Notes: generated by a model not told the origin, from the sequence alone. A DNA stretch of 64,000 nt from Narthecium ossifragum (GCA_963920575.1 OY986970.1:16982095-17046094); one strand, 5' to 3'. Shown: positions 20,688-33,954, counted from the stretch's first letter. Numbers and translations are program-made.

Positions 20688-22211
20688 GTCTGGGTGTACA
20701 CATAGGTCCCATAACCCCATCGAGTGTCCCTGAACACAGGAAGCCATCACTGCTGACTCACAAGCAGGAAACCAACACTACCAGCAGGAAATGGCACCGT
20801 TGAGTGGACACACCCTCTATTCAAGAGTCGTAGAACACCGGACACCAGCTATACCTCAGCACCAGGCTCGAGGCTGACACAACCTCTAAATCATCGATCA
20901 ACAAGTGTTCAAATCGTCTAGGCCTATCATCGAAATCGACTGAAAACAACCAGATGCATGCTATGAACACACGTAGGAAAGCAGATAAGCATGCAACATA
21001 TGTGATGATAAGAAAACACAATCTGGGCTCGGCACCCTGCCGGCCAGGGATGGTGAACAAATAATGGATGCCAAGGGACTGCTGCAGTGGTAACCCCACT
21101 AACTATAGCCAGTCCACAAAACACAACATGTTACGAGAAGTAACCTCGGCAAACAAGGCAACAATACAACATGCTTTCTACATATCCCGGGAGTCGTCAC
21201 TCTCCCGGTTCACCACTACCCCTCATTATGGGGCTAACATACTCAAGATATGTACAAGGTATAAAGCGATAAGGAAAACCCGGTATACAAAGCCCTGCGG
21301 GCAAAATCTGACGAAAACACCCCCCTACGACCAAGAGGATCGATCATATCCAAGGGAAATGATCGATCTTCATAGTGATAGGAAGGTTCCGTCCATGTCA
21401 AGCCCAAGGTGATCGATCTTTCCTCCAAACGGATCGATCATCCTCGCGACAGAGATCTCATCCATGCCAGCCAAGGGAAATGATCGATCATCTCCAACAA
21501 ATGATCGATCCTCCTCGGGCTAACCATGGCAACCGACCGGTGAGAAATACCGTAAAAAAAACTCTTCTAAATCCCACAAAACCTTGAGATCTGGTAGTAC
21601 GATGGACCACGAGTCCAAAACTGGTACTTATACTGAAAACCAACGAGCATGTAAAGAGATCTACTCAAATCAAACACAGTCAAGCTCAAAACATCACAAA
21701 ACTAGAAAACAAGCAGGTAGCATCCCTACCTCTACAAGTGCAGCTTCAATCCCAGCCGCTTAGCCCAAGATCACCCTCAACCTCTTCCAAATCCAGCCAG
21801 ATCTGAGCTCAGGAACGGTGGATTTCAAAAGAGATTAAAGAAGAAGGTTGTGTTCGTTTTATAGACGGACGAACCGACTTATTCATTCATGACGATGCAA
21901 AGACTCTCTGGCACCAAATCATCGATCATCTTAGCAAGAGAGATTGATCATTTTGTGCAGAAAGCTAGACTTGGGCTAAAACACAAGCCCAAGTTCGGAT
22001 CTTTCGATCCCTGATTCACCTAACCGTTCTAAGCAAACATTATCACAAACAAGGTCAGTGTGTGCACACGCAGGTGTGAAACAAACTTACAAGCGCAATT
22101 TACCAAATTACCCTTCTAGCCCAAGAAACAATGTGCTCGGCACGAAACAAGCAACAAGCCACGGGCCCGACCCATCTGGTCAACCCAGGAGTAGAAGGAC
22201 ATGTCCTCACA
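20688..22211 (-). repeat. 3' LTR of E3, left part missing
   Basis: Begins within the LTR (GTCTGGGTGTACA) and ends ATGTCCTCACA at 22211, followed by TCCTAATACCCTTAAAG. That is the same sequence that follows the E1 LTR and marks the polypurine side. Arrays at 21338-21515 and a decayed one near 21920-21955. Confidence 0.82.
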
Positions 22212-22259
22212 TCCTAATACCCTTAAAGAAAATCTCGTCCCGTAATTCGATAAAAGTAG

Positions 22260-23400
22260 GGCTCCGAAACATAAAAAGAAGCTACACTAGAAGATAGGAC
22301 AAAGGCAACCTCGAGAAGAAAATAAATGCGGATACTCCTACTGCACGCGCGCCTCGCACTCCTATCTCCTCGACGCCTCTGTGCCTCCACTGTACCATAA
22401 CCAAGGGAATTGTCTTGTCTCACAAGACTTGATCCCTCCGGTCAAGTAACTGAACTGGCTGCTCAACGAACGTCGTAGCTGCTCAACAACAGCTACCAGA
22501 AGCCTCTGCCTAATCTGTACTAGCTTCTCTGACGACCTCCTGATGATGTCTAGACCGGTGAGTGGTGCCTCTCTAACCTCTGTCCAGAATACTGGGGAAT
22601 GACACGATCTACCGTACAACGCCTCGAAAGGTGCTACTTCAGGATTAGACTGGTAGCTGTTGTTGTAGGCGAACTCCACCAAGGGAACGTGCTCCTCTCA
22701 GTTGCCTCCAGCATTGAGGACACATGCCCGCAGCATGTCCTCTAAGACCTGGATCGTCCGCTCTGACTACCTGTCTGTCTGCTGTTGAAATGTCATGCTG
22801 AAGGTCAGGAGTGTGCAGAGTGCCTCCTGAAAGCCTCGCCAGAACCGACTGGCGAACCTGGGGTCACGGTCTGACTCTATAGATACTAGAACTATGTGTA
22901 GTCTGACCATCTCTCTGACGTACAAACTGCCCAACATGTCTGTCAAGTTTGTCGTCCGCATAGGCAAAAAGTGCACTGATTTGGTCAATCGATCCATGAT
23001 GTCCCAAATCACATCATTCCCTCTAGGAGATCTCGGTGGCCCGGTCACGAAGTCCATCGTGATGTGCTCCCACTTTCACTAAGCTAGTGGAAGGGGCTGA
23101 AGTAACCCTGGAGTTCGTTGGTGCTCTGCCTTGACCTTCTTACAGCTAAGGTAGTGTGATACGAACTCCGTCACTGCCCTCTTCATCCCGCACCACCAGA
23201 ACTGCCGTCGCAGGTCCTGGTACCTCTTGGTGCCCCCGGGGTGAACTAGAAAATGAGAGTGATGGAACTCTCGAAGGACGTCCGCTCGCAGAACTGGATT
23301 TGCCGGAACCGCTACTCTGCCTCTGAATCGTAGCCCTCAGTCTGACGATACTGTCCAGTCCCCGTCTGCACCCTCTGTGCCTGTCGATGTGCACAACACC
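22260..23400 (-). pseudogene. E3 integrase
   Basis: The frame 23057-22767 gives MDFVTGPPRSPRGNDVIWDI with the first catalytic Asp, LTKSVHFLPM, and ESDRDPRFASRFWRG with the second. The frame 22682-22362 gives FAYNNSYQSNPEVAPFEALYG and GLDIIRRSSEKLVQIRQRL. After QIRQRL a deletion of roughly 300 nt fuses it to chromodomain-region text (the E1 equivalent runs from about 8007 to 7700), so the beta-barrel domain is gone. The HHCC domain is recognisable near 23150-23280. Stops separate the pieces. Confidence 0.83.
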
Positions 23401-24197
23401 TCGAGCTCTGCATCACTGTGATGCGCCTCTATCACTCTGGCTAGAACTGTTGGCATACTCTGCACTGCGTAGAGGAAACTGCTGGAACCCTGATCCTCGA
23501 ACTCGAGCTCCAACTAGCCCACTATCTCTAATGCCTACCACTGTCGCGCTAACAACCCTGCTACTGCTGCTCTGGTGTCTCTCGCCTATCTACTCAACGC
23601 ATCCGCTACGACATTTGCCTTGCCATGATGGTAATTCAACTCGAAGCCGTAGTCCTCCAGTAGCTCCATCCAGCGTCGCTTCCACAGGTGGAGGTCACGT
23701 TGGGTGAAAACGTACCTCAAACTCTTATAGTCCGAGAAGACAAAGAACTTCTCACGATAGAGGTACTACCGCCATGTCTTCATGGTAAAGACCGCTACTG
23801 CTAGCTCCAAGTCATGGGTATGGTAGTTCCTCTCATGGTTCTTTAGCTGACGAGAACCATAGGCATCTACATGTCCCTCTTGTATGAGGACACATCCCAA
23901 ACCCTCACCGCTGGCGTCACAGTAGACACTGTAACCCACGCCTCGCTCGGGGATGATCATCACCGGCGCACTGGTCAACCTCATCCTCAGCACACGAGCA
24001 TCATCCCACACAAACGGGAAGCCCTTTTATGTTAGTCTGATCAACGGTCCGACAACTCTGGAAAAGTCACGCATGAACCGTTTGTAGTATCCCGCCAGGC
24101 CTAGGAAACTGCGGACCTCGAACACTGTTCTCGATCTCTGCCACTGTACCACTGCCTCAACCTTAGCCGGGTCAACTGAGGTCCCTGCTATCGATAC
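23401..24197 (-). pseudogene. E3 RNase H-like domain
   Basis: The frame 24011-23766 reads [53 protein letters not shown] and [22 protein letters not shown]. It is collinear with E1 but about four residues (AFVE) are deleted after DAR. Downstream (to 23401) the linker is broken by stops. It continues toward RT at its right until S3 interrupts it at 24202. Confidence 0.83.
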
Positions 24198-24202
24198 CAC
24201 AT

Positions 24203-25904
24203 TGATAGTATGTGAAAAGTGTCACGGCTTAGCGCGCTCGATCATAATTAGAAATTTATAATCAAACTCTCTGCTAACTACCTTTGGGGGTAGCTAGTGG
24301 TGAGTCCGAGTCGATCCACTGGGAAGAAACTAGGATTGAAGCGGCATACTAAGCGTAATCATCTACCAAGAAGTTGAAGGAAAAGATTAAGATTTGAGGT
24401 TTTTAACTAGAGTAGACTAAAATTCATGCAAAAAGGTGATAAACTATGAAGAAGGGTCGATGGATTCTTAATCAATAACAAGAGTTCTAATAGTTCTTCC
24501 TAAGACAAGGGCATGCCTCCTCAAATTGAATGGTTAAATCCGAATGTCGATAGGCGAGTGGCTAGTTATACCTATCGCTCGATGAGGCTCGGGTTAAGAT
24601 CCCTCGTCGGCAAGAACAAACGTCTAATGGTCGGCTACCGAATGATTAGTTACGATCACCGCTAACAAACCCTCTAATTAGGATGAATTCGTCGCAAGAG
24701 AGCTAACATGGAACGGATCTAGGTGTGATAGCGAGGTAGTTCTAGCAACTATTTGGCCAAAATCCAAATGATAGGATGGGTGGAGGGTTAGTAATAGATT
24801 GGTGGTGGTTCTAGCACCTACAATCTATTCCAATCTTGGATTAGAATCCTTCGCCGTGAGAGAATCCATGGTTGTAGCATGAATCCCTTTCACGAGAGGT
24901 TCCATCCAAGCCCTAGCATGTAAGAGACCTAAATCTAGGTCACAAGAGGGCAATCCAAACATTCATCAATGAAAACAACACCAAATTCATAAAGAGATTA
25001 AATTCAATCCATACAACCATTCAATAGAGTAGCAAAAGCCCTAAATCCTAAGATTCCTTAAAAGGAACCCTTATTACATCATAAGAATCCCTAAGCTAAG
25101 AGTTTAGTGACTCATCTTAGGGGTTTGATCCGTGGAGGGAGGTTGATGACGCTCTCCTTCCATGGATCTCCTCCAAAAAGGCCTTATTCTAAATTAGGTA
25201 AGAGCAGTCTCAAAGAGGAAAGGCTGGAAAAAGTCTAAAGAGAGAACCCCAAAAATTCCCCCAAATGGATATATTTATAGATTACAAGCATCCCCCACTC
25301 GGATTAGATCTGGGCCGTTGATTTTGCTCAGCTAGCACATAAAGATCGATCTTTCTCTTCCGTGTGATTGCTGGTACAGTGGAAGATCGATCTTCCTATG
25401 GATGAAGATCGATCTGTGTTCTTGACTAGCGGCTGCGTCCCGAAGAAGATCGATCTTCCTATGCTATGAAGATCGATCTTTTTCGCTTCATATGCTCCTC
25501 AGCTCCATAAGGTGATCGATCTTTTAGTAGACGAAGATCGATCCTCTAAATTGTTGCGCTCTGTCATCTCTTTTGCCCGTGAAAGATCGATCATGCCCTA
25601 GGGACAAATCGATCCTTTCAAAACTTGCGCTCTGTCACTGAAAATACATATAGAGGATCGATCTTCTCATGAGGAGAAGATCGATCTTTGTTGTTCCGAC
25701 TGGATTTCTTCTTAATGTCTCTAAAGGATCGATCTTCTTCATACTAAACTGGCCCGAATGAGTTCGTTTTAGCTTCAAACTTGATCTAATCCTCGTTGAG
25801 GGCTCTTGTACCTGTAACAGGGTAATGGAAGTCAGTAGGGCGTTGCTCGAAGACTAACAAGGCCAAATTGAAAGGGTGATTTGTGCACTTTTCACGTCTT
25901 ATCA
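24203..25904 (-). mobile_element. S3: gypsy-type solo LTR, separate family
   Basis: Starts TGATAGTATG and ends CACGTCTTATCA (terminal TGATA/TATCA inverted repeat), 1702 bp, with perfect target duplication CACAT at 24198-24202 and 25905-25909. RT text of E3 resumes immediately after it. On the minus strand a palindrome array (25745 to 25343, about 11 GATCGATC) is followed by CAACGG, AGATCTAATCCGAG and TATAAATA (25279 to 25272). The U5 end carries GTGGATCGACTCGGACTC. Coding capacity of the parent element is unknown. Confidence 0.92.
25272..25745 (-). promoter_or_regulatory. S3 promoter: array, AACGG module, TATA
   Basis: On the minus strand: AAGATCGATCTT-type palindromes, then ATCAACGGCCCAGATCTAATC, CGAG, then TATAAATA about 63 bp after the last palindrome. 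Same order and spacing as E4, E6 and the E5-type LTRs. Confidence 0.6.
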
Positions 25905-25909
25905 CACAT

Positions 25910-26369
25910 ACCCTAGGAATCCCACCTATGCGAGCTAGAACTCGCACTTGGAAGCCTTGGCATATAGCCGATGCTCCCAAAGTAGCTGCAATACTGTCGC
26001 GAAGTGTCGCCCGTGCTCCTCCTCCGACCGAGAGCAGATCAGAATGTCGTCGATGAACACCACCACGAACTGGTCTAGGAACGGCCGGAATATCCTCTGC
26101 ATCAGATCCATGAATGTTGTTGGTGTGTTTGTCAGTCCAAACAACATCATTGCAAACTCGTATAGGCCGTACCGAGTCTGGAAAGCCGCCTTTGGGATGT
26201 CGTAATCCCGAACCCTCAACTAGTGGTAGCTTGTGCGGAGGTCAATCTTCGAGAAGACTGAAGATCCTTGCAACTGATCGAACAAGTCTTCGATCCGCGG
26301 CATCGGATGCATGTTCCTCACCGTTACCCTATTGAGCAGCCTGTAGTCTATGCAAAGTCAAAGAGTACC
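25910..26369 (-). pseudogene. E3 reverse transcriptase (C-terminal half)
   Basis: The frame 26219-25935 gives [43 protein letters not shown] and [15 protein letters not shown], which contains the FIDD catalytic box, then [10 protein letters not shown]. At its downstream end it is cut by S3, at its upstream end by S4. It is 80-90 per cent like E1 by eye. The pieces upstream (fingers, protease) continue at 52361 after S4. Confidence 0.87.
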
Positions 26370-26417
26370 ATCCTTGTCGCGCCCCAACCCGCGAAAGCCC
26401 AACCGAGCCTGGGACGC

Positions 26418-27938
26418 TAATGTGCTGTCGTAGGCACTCAAAAAAAAACCAATACTCGTTAAAATAAATGTAGTAGTGCGAGTACGAGTCGATCCCATGA
26501 AGAGTGTTTAGTCTGGTTTTGTGCTTAGTGAACAAAGATGGGGGGTTTTAAGCGTGAAGAAAATAATACAGAAATAATCTAAAGCGAAGAAACGAGTTGA
26601 ATGAAGAGAACAAATCTTGGTCTGAGTCAACATCCACCATCAGAATCTAACAACTGATCATTGATGCAAGTATCAATCAATTCATAATATAAATATTCAT
26701 CGTCCGAATTCAATTCGAATCTCTCCTCAATCTTAGTTAATTAGAAACAAGCGATCCAATTAACCCTAACTACTAAACAACCTAAGACAAGCGCTGTAGA
26801 TTTAATCTAGTAGTAGCCTTAAGAATAGGGAGATCGATGAAGCTAAACAACACAAGCACAAGCGGTTGTATTTAATCTAGTCAAATATTCTTCCTAAGAA
26901 CCATTAATCTCTGAAACGCAGTAAATCAATAGTTCTTAGTTGCTTCGCAGATTAGAGGGATCAAAGAATTACGGATTTGATATCCAACCTAGCAGTAGAT
27001 CGCAATGAATAATATACTAGTAGGCCTCCTAGCAATTAAACAAGACAACCATGAATATTTAATCACAGAAGAACATCCAATACTCATGTATAAACTGAAC
27101 AATAAAAATAGATTAGATCTCACAGTTTCATTGATTCCGAGGTTTCAGTCTCCTCGACCAGGGATTAAGGTTTAGCCACGCAGGACCATCGAGAACAATC
27201 CTCAAAAGATTCCAATAAACAAGAGAAAACCTAGGAAAAATATAAAAGAGTAGAAAGGGCAGCCAAAAGTGTCTAGGAATCCCCCCACGAACCCTAGAAA
27301 GAGTCATATTTACAGCCTTAAGTGTATCCATCCCCAGTTTAGATCAAAGCTATTGATTTTCTTCACTGGGAAAGTAGGATCGATCCCACTATGGGTGTAG
27401 GATCGATCCCTTGCATCAAAATCTTCAATTTCTGGCTACGCCCGAGTCCGATCGATCAGTCTATAGGTGTCGGATCGATCGGACTCAGTAGTATGGATAG
27501 AGGGATCGATCGGACTGTGTACAGCTGAAAAGTATGCGTTCGGTCAGGTTTCTGCATAGACGGATCGATCCTACTATAGGTGTCGGATCGATCGGACATT
27601 ACAGAGTATTTACTGTTTTACCATCCAGACTGCGCCATCGGTACTAAAATTGACGTAACTTCCTCTAGGAAACTCGGAATCATGAACCGTAAAATTCTCC
27701 AGAAACTAGACTTCAAGAGCTTTCCAACCATATATGGAAAATCATCTGGTTCTTCATGAGCAGGTACAGTTTAATCTTTAAATTTGATTCATATACTCTT
27801 TTTAGCTTCTTTTCGAACTTAAAGACTTCAATTGCATCCTAAATCAAAATATAAGAATAATGAGTGTATTTAGGTACCAAATAAGCACAGGAGACTAAGT
27901 ATTAAGGGATAAAAATATAACATTCTGCATCATCATCA
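26418..27938 (-). repeat. 3' LTR of E5
   Basis: Ends GCATCATCATCA, followed by AATTCCCCCACAC (polypurine tract on the element strand, 27939-27951). Array at 27377-27597 (CCGATCGATCGG and GGATCGATCC types), then a TATA-like TGTAAATA (27316 to 27309) about 61 bp further on the minus strand. U5 carries GGGATCGACTCGTACTCG near 26480. Confidence 0.9.
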
Positions 27939-29848
27939 AATTCCCCCACACTTAGCATTTGCTCGTCCTCGGGCAAAACTAAAATTCACTCTACTCAACA
28001 TATCAAGGTTGCAACGCCATCAATAAAGAACAATCAAGCTCTTCACAAAACTCATAACACGTTATGAACAAAAATTTTTAGACAACTTGAAAATCAATCA
28101 GTAAGCATTTTCACTTGAATATGGAGTATACTAAATAAGTAGACCCTCACGAAAATGAACACTCAACTCTCATGTGTTTGAAGGGTATGTATTTCACTCA
28201 AATTTATTCCAATGAAAATGATCTACCATAAGCATGCATATCTTCTCATTTTTCACCACTAGAATCACATGCATAACACGAATCATAAGGACTTTAAAAG
28301 ATTGTAATGGGGTCTAGGATTAAGGTGGGTAATATTTGAGAATGTAGCTCAAAAGCCATTAGAACTAATGGAGCAAAAATGCATCAATAAGACATGTACA
28401 ACCAATCACTCCATTCAACAACTTCCTCAACTTAGCTTTAACATAGTCAACCCATATAACATTACCACATTGGCAAAGAGATTGCTCATAGGAATAATTT
28501 TTAACTGAAATAGTGAACAATCTTTTGCAAAAACTTTCACCTTTGTAGAGATCATACATAAACATACCCCTTTCTTGGAGTATTAGGAGGATTCATAAAC
28601 ACATTTTGTAACATGAAAAACAGTTTCCTCCTTCACTTTCTTTTCTTCTTTTCCTTTTCTAATTTTTTTTTCTCTTTTTTTTCTTCTTTTTTTTTTCCTT
28701 CAGAAACAACATACTAACAAATTGTATATGAAAATAAACTCCACTTCACCAATCATAGCCATACCACAAATCCAAACACCCCCACACTTGAACTTTTGCA
28801 CCTATACATGTCATAATGATGATCAATGCTCCACTAGTTTTATGGCTTGGGTAACTGCATTGTTTTTCAGGTTTAAAGCTTGTGATGTAGGTTAACAATG
28901 AAGTCAATAAAGCTCAAAGGGGTTTAGCAAAAGGAAAAATTAATTACAAGGTAGGCTATTTGGCTTATGTAGCTTAAAACAAAAATGGCCTTAATCATGT
29001 TCATGTATACATGTGTCAATGTGACCTCGAATAGAATCAAAGCAAGTTCTAGAGAAACAAATTCATGGAAGAATATCTCTCCTGAAACAAAATAGTAAGA
29101 CTAATATGAATGTGTCAGTCTAGAGGCTCAAAATCTCACCAGCTTTTGTCTACTCATTTAGTCACTACCATCTCAAGGAAAATAACTCAACTAATTAATT
29201 CCAAGACACAAAATTACTCATTCAATCATGTTATGAATCTGTCAAGCTTAACTAATTCTTGCTCATGGCATATGCAACCTAGATCTCCTAGATCTCCTCC
29301 CCCACACTTGAAACTGACATTGTCCCCAATGTATGGTGGAATGCAAAGAAAAGGTAAATATAACTAAAATGAAAATGCGAAAATAAAAAGAGAAAGGAAC
29401 GAACTCCCCTTGGGTTGCCTCCCAAGCAGCGCCTTTGTTTATTGTCATTGGCTCGAATTCATGCTTCTTCCTTGAATACCGTGGGAGTTGCCAAACTTTG
29501 AATTTCCATGACCACCATGGCTGGGCGAATTCTTCAGGTATGATAGGGAATGCTCGATCACCTAAAAACAAAAGCAAAGCAAAGCAAAAATAAAAACAAC
29601 ATGCAAGCACACAACTTAAACATAATTCAAGCACGCTCAATCACACAATAACGCAAATAAAGCCAACTAAACCACTCTATACAATATAGAGAATTTTAAA
29701 TCGTGCCCTCGGTGGACGTTCTATAGCACGATGGGATGCAAAATCACTGGGTGCTATAAGCTGAATATTTGACCTCAATAGTGCCACCAAGATTAATTTA
29801 GCATATAAATCCAAGTGGTATTTTTCAAAAATGAGAGTTAGCTTTTCC
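27939..29848 (-). other. E5 region between protease and 3' LTR, non-coding
   Basis: Polypurine tract at 27939-27951; a second one at about 29294-29310 preceded by the hairpin CATTGGGGACAATG (complement of 29318-29331). A long T-rich tract lies at 28620-28700. A minus-strand frame of 125 residues (29640-29263) includes EPMTINKGAAWEATQGEF, resembling the WEATQG phrase found after pol in Athila relatives and also at 32550-32600 in E6. I see no enzyme motif and do not call it a gene. Confidence 0.6.
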
Positions 29849-29853
29849 ATACT

Positions 29854-31423
29854 TGATGAATAAATTTTATATCTCGCAAGTATACGAATCGGTGCAATCA
29901 GTATAGTAGCAAGACGAGTATCGTACCCACAGAGATTTGTAGAGATTATTAGAGTAAAACACTAAAGAGCAGAAAAGAAAGAAAATAAGAAAGGGAAAAT
30001 AAGAAATATGAAGTCTCGAAAATAGATAATCTAATAACGAAATAAGAAAACGATGAAAATATGATGGATGAATACTTAGGTTCCGATTTCACCATAACAT
30101 CCTCATTCTATGCATTGAATCAATCAAGATTTCCGTTTAATTCCAAGGGTTTGCTCTTCCGGTATGATGATCCGTTCGATCGCGGTCTTCACCAAGTACC
30201 CTCAATTAACCCTAGTTAATGAACCCATAGCTAAGGGTCAATCAAGAATCTATTAAGCTCTGAAGAACAATCATGAACCAAGAAGTGTCTTAGCTTGAAC
30301 CCAGCTTCAACTAAATCTCATTCATTCATAAATCTTGCAAGATTAAGGAATGAACCCTCGCCCAATCTCACATAACATAATTTATAATACTTCTATTGGC
30401 CAGATAAAGGTATTTAAGATCTCAGTTATAATAATGAATGAAACTAAAAATATAAACTGATTAAATAAATATGATCCAATAACATAGAATGATTCAGTTA
30501 GGGCTACATCGGTACCTTAGAGAAGAACTAGCCACTCATGTTCATCATGAGGGCAACAAAACTATTGAAGAAATAAAGAAGAAATAAGAAAAGAAAACCA
30601 AGCATGGAACCCATCTCCTCTCCTCCAAACGCTGCTAAAAAGTCCCCATAAATCTCCCCAAGAAGTCTATTTATAGGCTTTTGTGAAACCCTAACTCGGA
30701 TTAGATCTCAGCCCTTGATCTTTCCCGTAGAGCCAAAAGAGATCGATCCCCCTTTGAAAAGAGATCGATCTTCTTCATTCCGTGAACTCAGGATCTAGAT
30801 TTTGCTCGACAAAGATTGATCTCCTTTGAAAACGGATCGATCTTCTTCCATGGATGACTAGCGCTTCCAGGTTCGGATCGATTTCTTTTGGAAAGAAGAT
30901 CGATCCCTTTATTCCGGATTTCAGATTTCTACTCACGGTCGATCCTCGAATCGACCCTGCGAGCGTATATTTCTTACAGAGGCTGACGGTTGATGCAGCG
31001 GTTGAGCGTGGGTCTTTTTGATCTCTGGGTGCATAATGGATCGATCTCTTTTGGAAAGAAGATCGATCTCTTATTCTCTGCATCTTTCTTCTGCTATTCT
31101 GCCCTGCGCTGGTTGTAGTAAAAGCACTGTAACTTTCTCTAGGAAGCTCCAAATCATGAACCGTAAAATTCTGCAGAAACTAGACTTCAAGAGCTTTCCA
31201 ACCATATATGGAAAACCATCTGGTTCTTCATGAGCAGGTATAGATTCGATGTTGAATATGACATATATTTGCTTCTTTAGCTCCACTTTCCTGCATATTC
31301 CAAATAACTTTGTGAAGCAACATATAAATATAAAAATTATAATAAAGATGTTGATTAAGGATAGTAATCTAGCAATTGAGATGGTTATAAAACTGTTCAG
31401 AGTGCACTTTCATGCGCTCATCA
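29854..31423 (-). repeat. 3' LTR of E6
   Basis: Starts TGATGAATAA and ends GCGCTCATCA on the plus strand. Array 30738-31080 of AGATCGATCT and GGATCGATCC forms; TATAAATA on the minus strand at 30675-30668, about 63 bp downstream of the array. The intervening module reads GATCTAATCCGAG. Confidence 0.92.
30668..31080 (-). promoter_or_regulatory. E6 LTR promoter
   Basis: Palindrome array, then ATCAAGGGCTGAGATCTAATC, CGAG, then TATAAATAG. The same unit is repeated in the 5' LTR remnant (45359-45765). Confidence 0.6.
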
Positions 31424-32690
31424 CACCCCCCAATCAGCTTATTGCTAGTCTCTAGCAATTCAAAGCGCATAAAATATAATTAAGCACACCAATGGTCCAA
31501 GGATATAGACATGCATAATAAGAGTTCTACCTTGTCAAGTCAATAGTGTTCTATATAGTACAGGACACGGAAACATCCTATACTCATACACATACTAGAA
31601 ACACATGAAATCAACTTCTACACATCAAACATGCTAATCACCATCCAGAAGAACACATGTGACGTGACAAATAAATTTTACGTACAGAAGCAACTTCTAC
31701 CCACCATTAGTCCAAACACACTACTATCTTCATGACCAATTATCCAACCCTCGCACTTTAAATACAACATGCTCTTTTTGTTTTTTTTGGTTTTTTTTTT
31801 TAACTATCAGACATTTTGCCTTTTGACGCGAGCACTCTCCGCTTCTTGAGGCGCAGAGACCCGGTTACTTAACAAAACACTGAGTAGTTTTTTTTTTTTT
31901 AGCTATTAGTGGTTCTACTTTTTTACGCGAGCTCCCCGCTTCCTGAGGCAAGAACACCCGGTAACTCAGTAGATCACCTCATAGTCGTTTAGGCACAGCT
32001 TAATCAAGCTCCAGAACTTTTTTCTCTTTTTTTTTTTCTGCATGCAATACTCAACACTAGCTAATGCTGAAATCATGGTCTAGATTGACAATAACATGCT
32101 CATTCCTCTGGTGAGTATAATCGCCACTGCACAGAAAGTGTTCGTGTGTGACTCACATAATGTTCTACCTTCAGGTTATCACGCATGCAATCAATGTATA
32201 GGCCAATCCATATGAAAGCAGCATGTATAATACGCATAAAAATTTCAACTCATGTACAATTTAACACTATTATATCCACAAGGTAGCATGAATACAGTCA
32301 TAAATGTCTACACCCCCCAACCTGAAATTAACATTGTCCTCAATGTGTGCATCGTAAACAATAACATACGTAGGAGGTGGCTATCCAAAAATTCCATGCA
32401 AAGGAGATAGAGATAGTTTAAATAAGAAAGAGGCCACATGATAAAGTAGCGAACATCTCCTCAAGGATCCTCAGGGCGGCTGAAAACCTAAAAGACAAAC
32501 AAAAGAGTAAACATAAAACTAAAAATTGAAACTTAAAACAGGTTACCTTGGTGGGTTGCCTCCCACCCAGCGCTTTATTTAATGTCTAGGCAAGACGTAC
32601 TGCAAAGCCTTAAGGTTCAGCCAGGTTCGTATGGCTGTAATGCTTCATGCGGTGTGACGACCTTCTTTGCCCTCTTATAACTGTGCAAGT
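31424..32690 (-). other. E6 post-protease non-coding region
   Basis: Polypurine tract ATTGGGGGGTG (31434 to 31424, minus strand) next to the LTR. A second ten-base tract lies at 32312-32321, ten bases after the hairpin CATTGAGGACAATG (complement of 32332-32345). Two GC-rich direct-repeat copies at about 31825-31868 and 31920-31965 match a pair in E4. Poly-T runs at 31780-31900 and 32020-32040. There is no room for RT or integrase between here and the protease. Confidence 0.7.
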
Positions 32691-32694
32691 CATC

Positions 32695-33185
32695 CTACAC
32701 CATCTTCAAATCCGCTTTCAACGTAGTCTTCACTTGCTCCTGCTTGAAATTAGAGAACACCAATGAATCTGGAACATCTATTGAAAAGCAATTAAAAGAG
32801 TTTGAAGGATAGGACATAGACTCAAACACTTTAAATTCAACAGTTTTACCTAAAACTGTCATGCTAAGCTTACCATCCTTCACATTAATCATAGTATTAG
32901 CTATAGCCATAAATGGATGACCCAACAAAATAGGTAAATTTCTATCATTCAACGGTGCATCATCCATATCCAATATCACAAAATCAGCAAGGATAATTAA
33001 CTTATCAACTTGTACTAAGACGTCTTCTTCAATGCCTAATGGATATTTAATTGAACGATCTGCTAGTTGTAGAGACATAGTAGTAGGTTTTAATTCACCC
33101 ACACCCAACTGACGGAAAATAGAGTAAGGCATCAAATTAACACTAGCTCCTAAATCAAGCATTGCCTCCCCTATTTTTGTATCAC
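32695..33185 (-). pseudogene. E6 protease (Athila type)
   Basis: The frame from about 33162 reads MLDLGASVNLMPYSIFRQLG, SLQLADRSIKYPLG, DVLVQVDKLIILADFVILDMD and ILLGHPFMAIANTMINVK. This is an aspartic protease of Athila type, in which D-L-G-A takes the place of D-S/T-G-A. The fold is complete (second half ILLGHPF). It ends with DLKMV-stop, then DDLHSYKRAKKVV and non-coding sequence, where the RT would begin in E4. The gag frame joins it through a frameshift near 33230. Confidence 0.85.
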
Positions 33186-33949
33186 CAATAGTAATAATAA
33201 TGTTAAAACTCCCTGGATCCTAAGCTTGGGTGAAAGCTTCCTTTGTAGAACCACGCTTGTCGTCTCTGAAACCATCACCTTGTCATGAGGTTCATACTTA
33301 CGTTTAAAAGTACGTAGTTCCTCGAAGAACTTTGGAAAGGCTGGCATTTTCCTAATCACATCAAGCAATGGTAAGTTCACGTTAACCTTAGATAGGATAT
33401 CATAAATTTCAGAATATGACTTATCCATTTTGGCCTTCTTCAGGTGGCCTGGAAAAGGAATCGGTGGCACATATGGTAGAGGAGTGTTGTGACGAACCTC
33501 TGGATTTGAAATTGCTCTCTTTCCATGCTCAGAAGAGGATGTGGCCAGCGATGGCCTCTTCGAGCGTTCCTCCTTTTCAACTTCCTCAATTTTATCATCA
33601 CTACACACATCAGTAACTTCAGCATTAATATTATTATCAATTATATTACCTGAACGAAGAACAGTAACTGTGTTGGCTTGCTCAGGTTGGCTTGGAAATC
33701 TGCCTGGAACATGGGCTCGTACAACATCTGCAAGCTGTCCCACTTGAACTTCCAACTTCCCAATGGATGCTGCAACATTCTTCAATTCTACATCATGTCG
33801 AGCAATGGCCGAATCTTGTTGTTCCATCCTTGAGTCTATTTTCTGCATAAAAGCTAACATAGTCGCTTCCAAAGACGACTTAACAGGTGGGTTAGACTGA
33901 TTAACAGTAGGCATACTAGCATTAGCAGTATTTTTCTATGAAAATTCGG
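33171..33949 (-). pseudogene. E6 gag, C-terminal part
   Basis: A 247-residue frame from 33914. It starts SNPPVKSSLEATMLAFMQKID and has a predicted coiled-coil-like stretch (ELKNVAASIGKLEVQVGQLAD), then an acidic linker and VNVNLPLLDVIRKMPAFPKFFEEL just before the protease. This mirrors E4 residues about 460-620. A one-base loss between 33954 and 33914 shifts the frame relative to the N-terminal half, which lies at 44207-44885 across the E4 insertion. Confidence 0.85.
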
Positions 33950-33954
33950 ATGCT

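Noticed and set aside
29263..29640. 125-residue minus-strand protein in the E5 tail
   Set aside because: Contains only the WEATQG phrase common after pol in Athila relatives, no domain; likely part of the non-coding tail.
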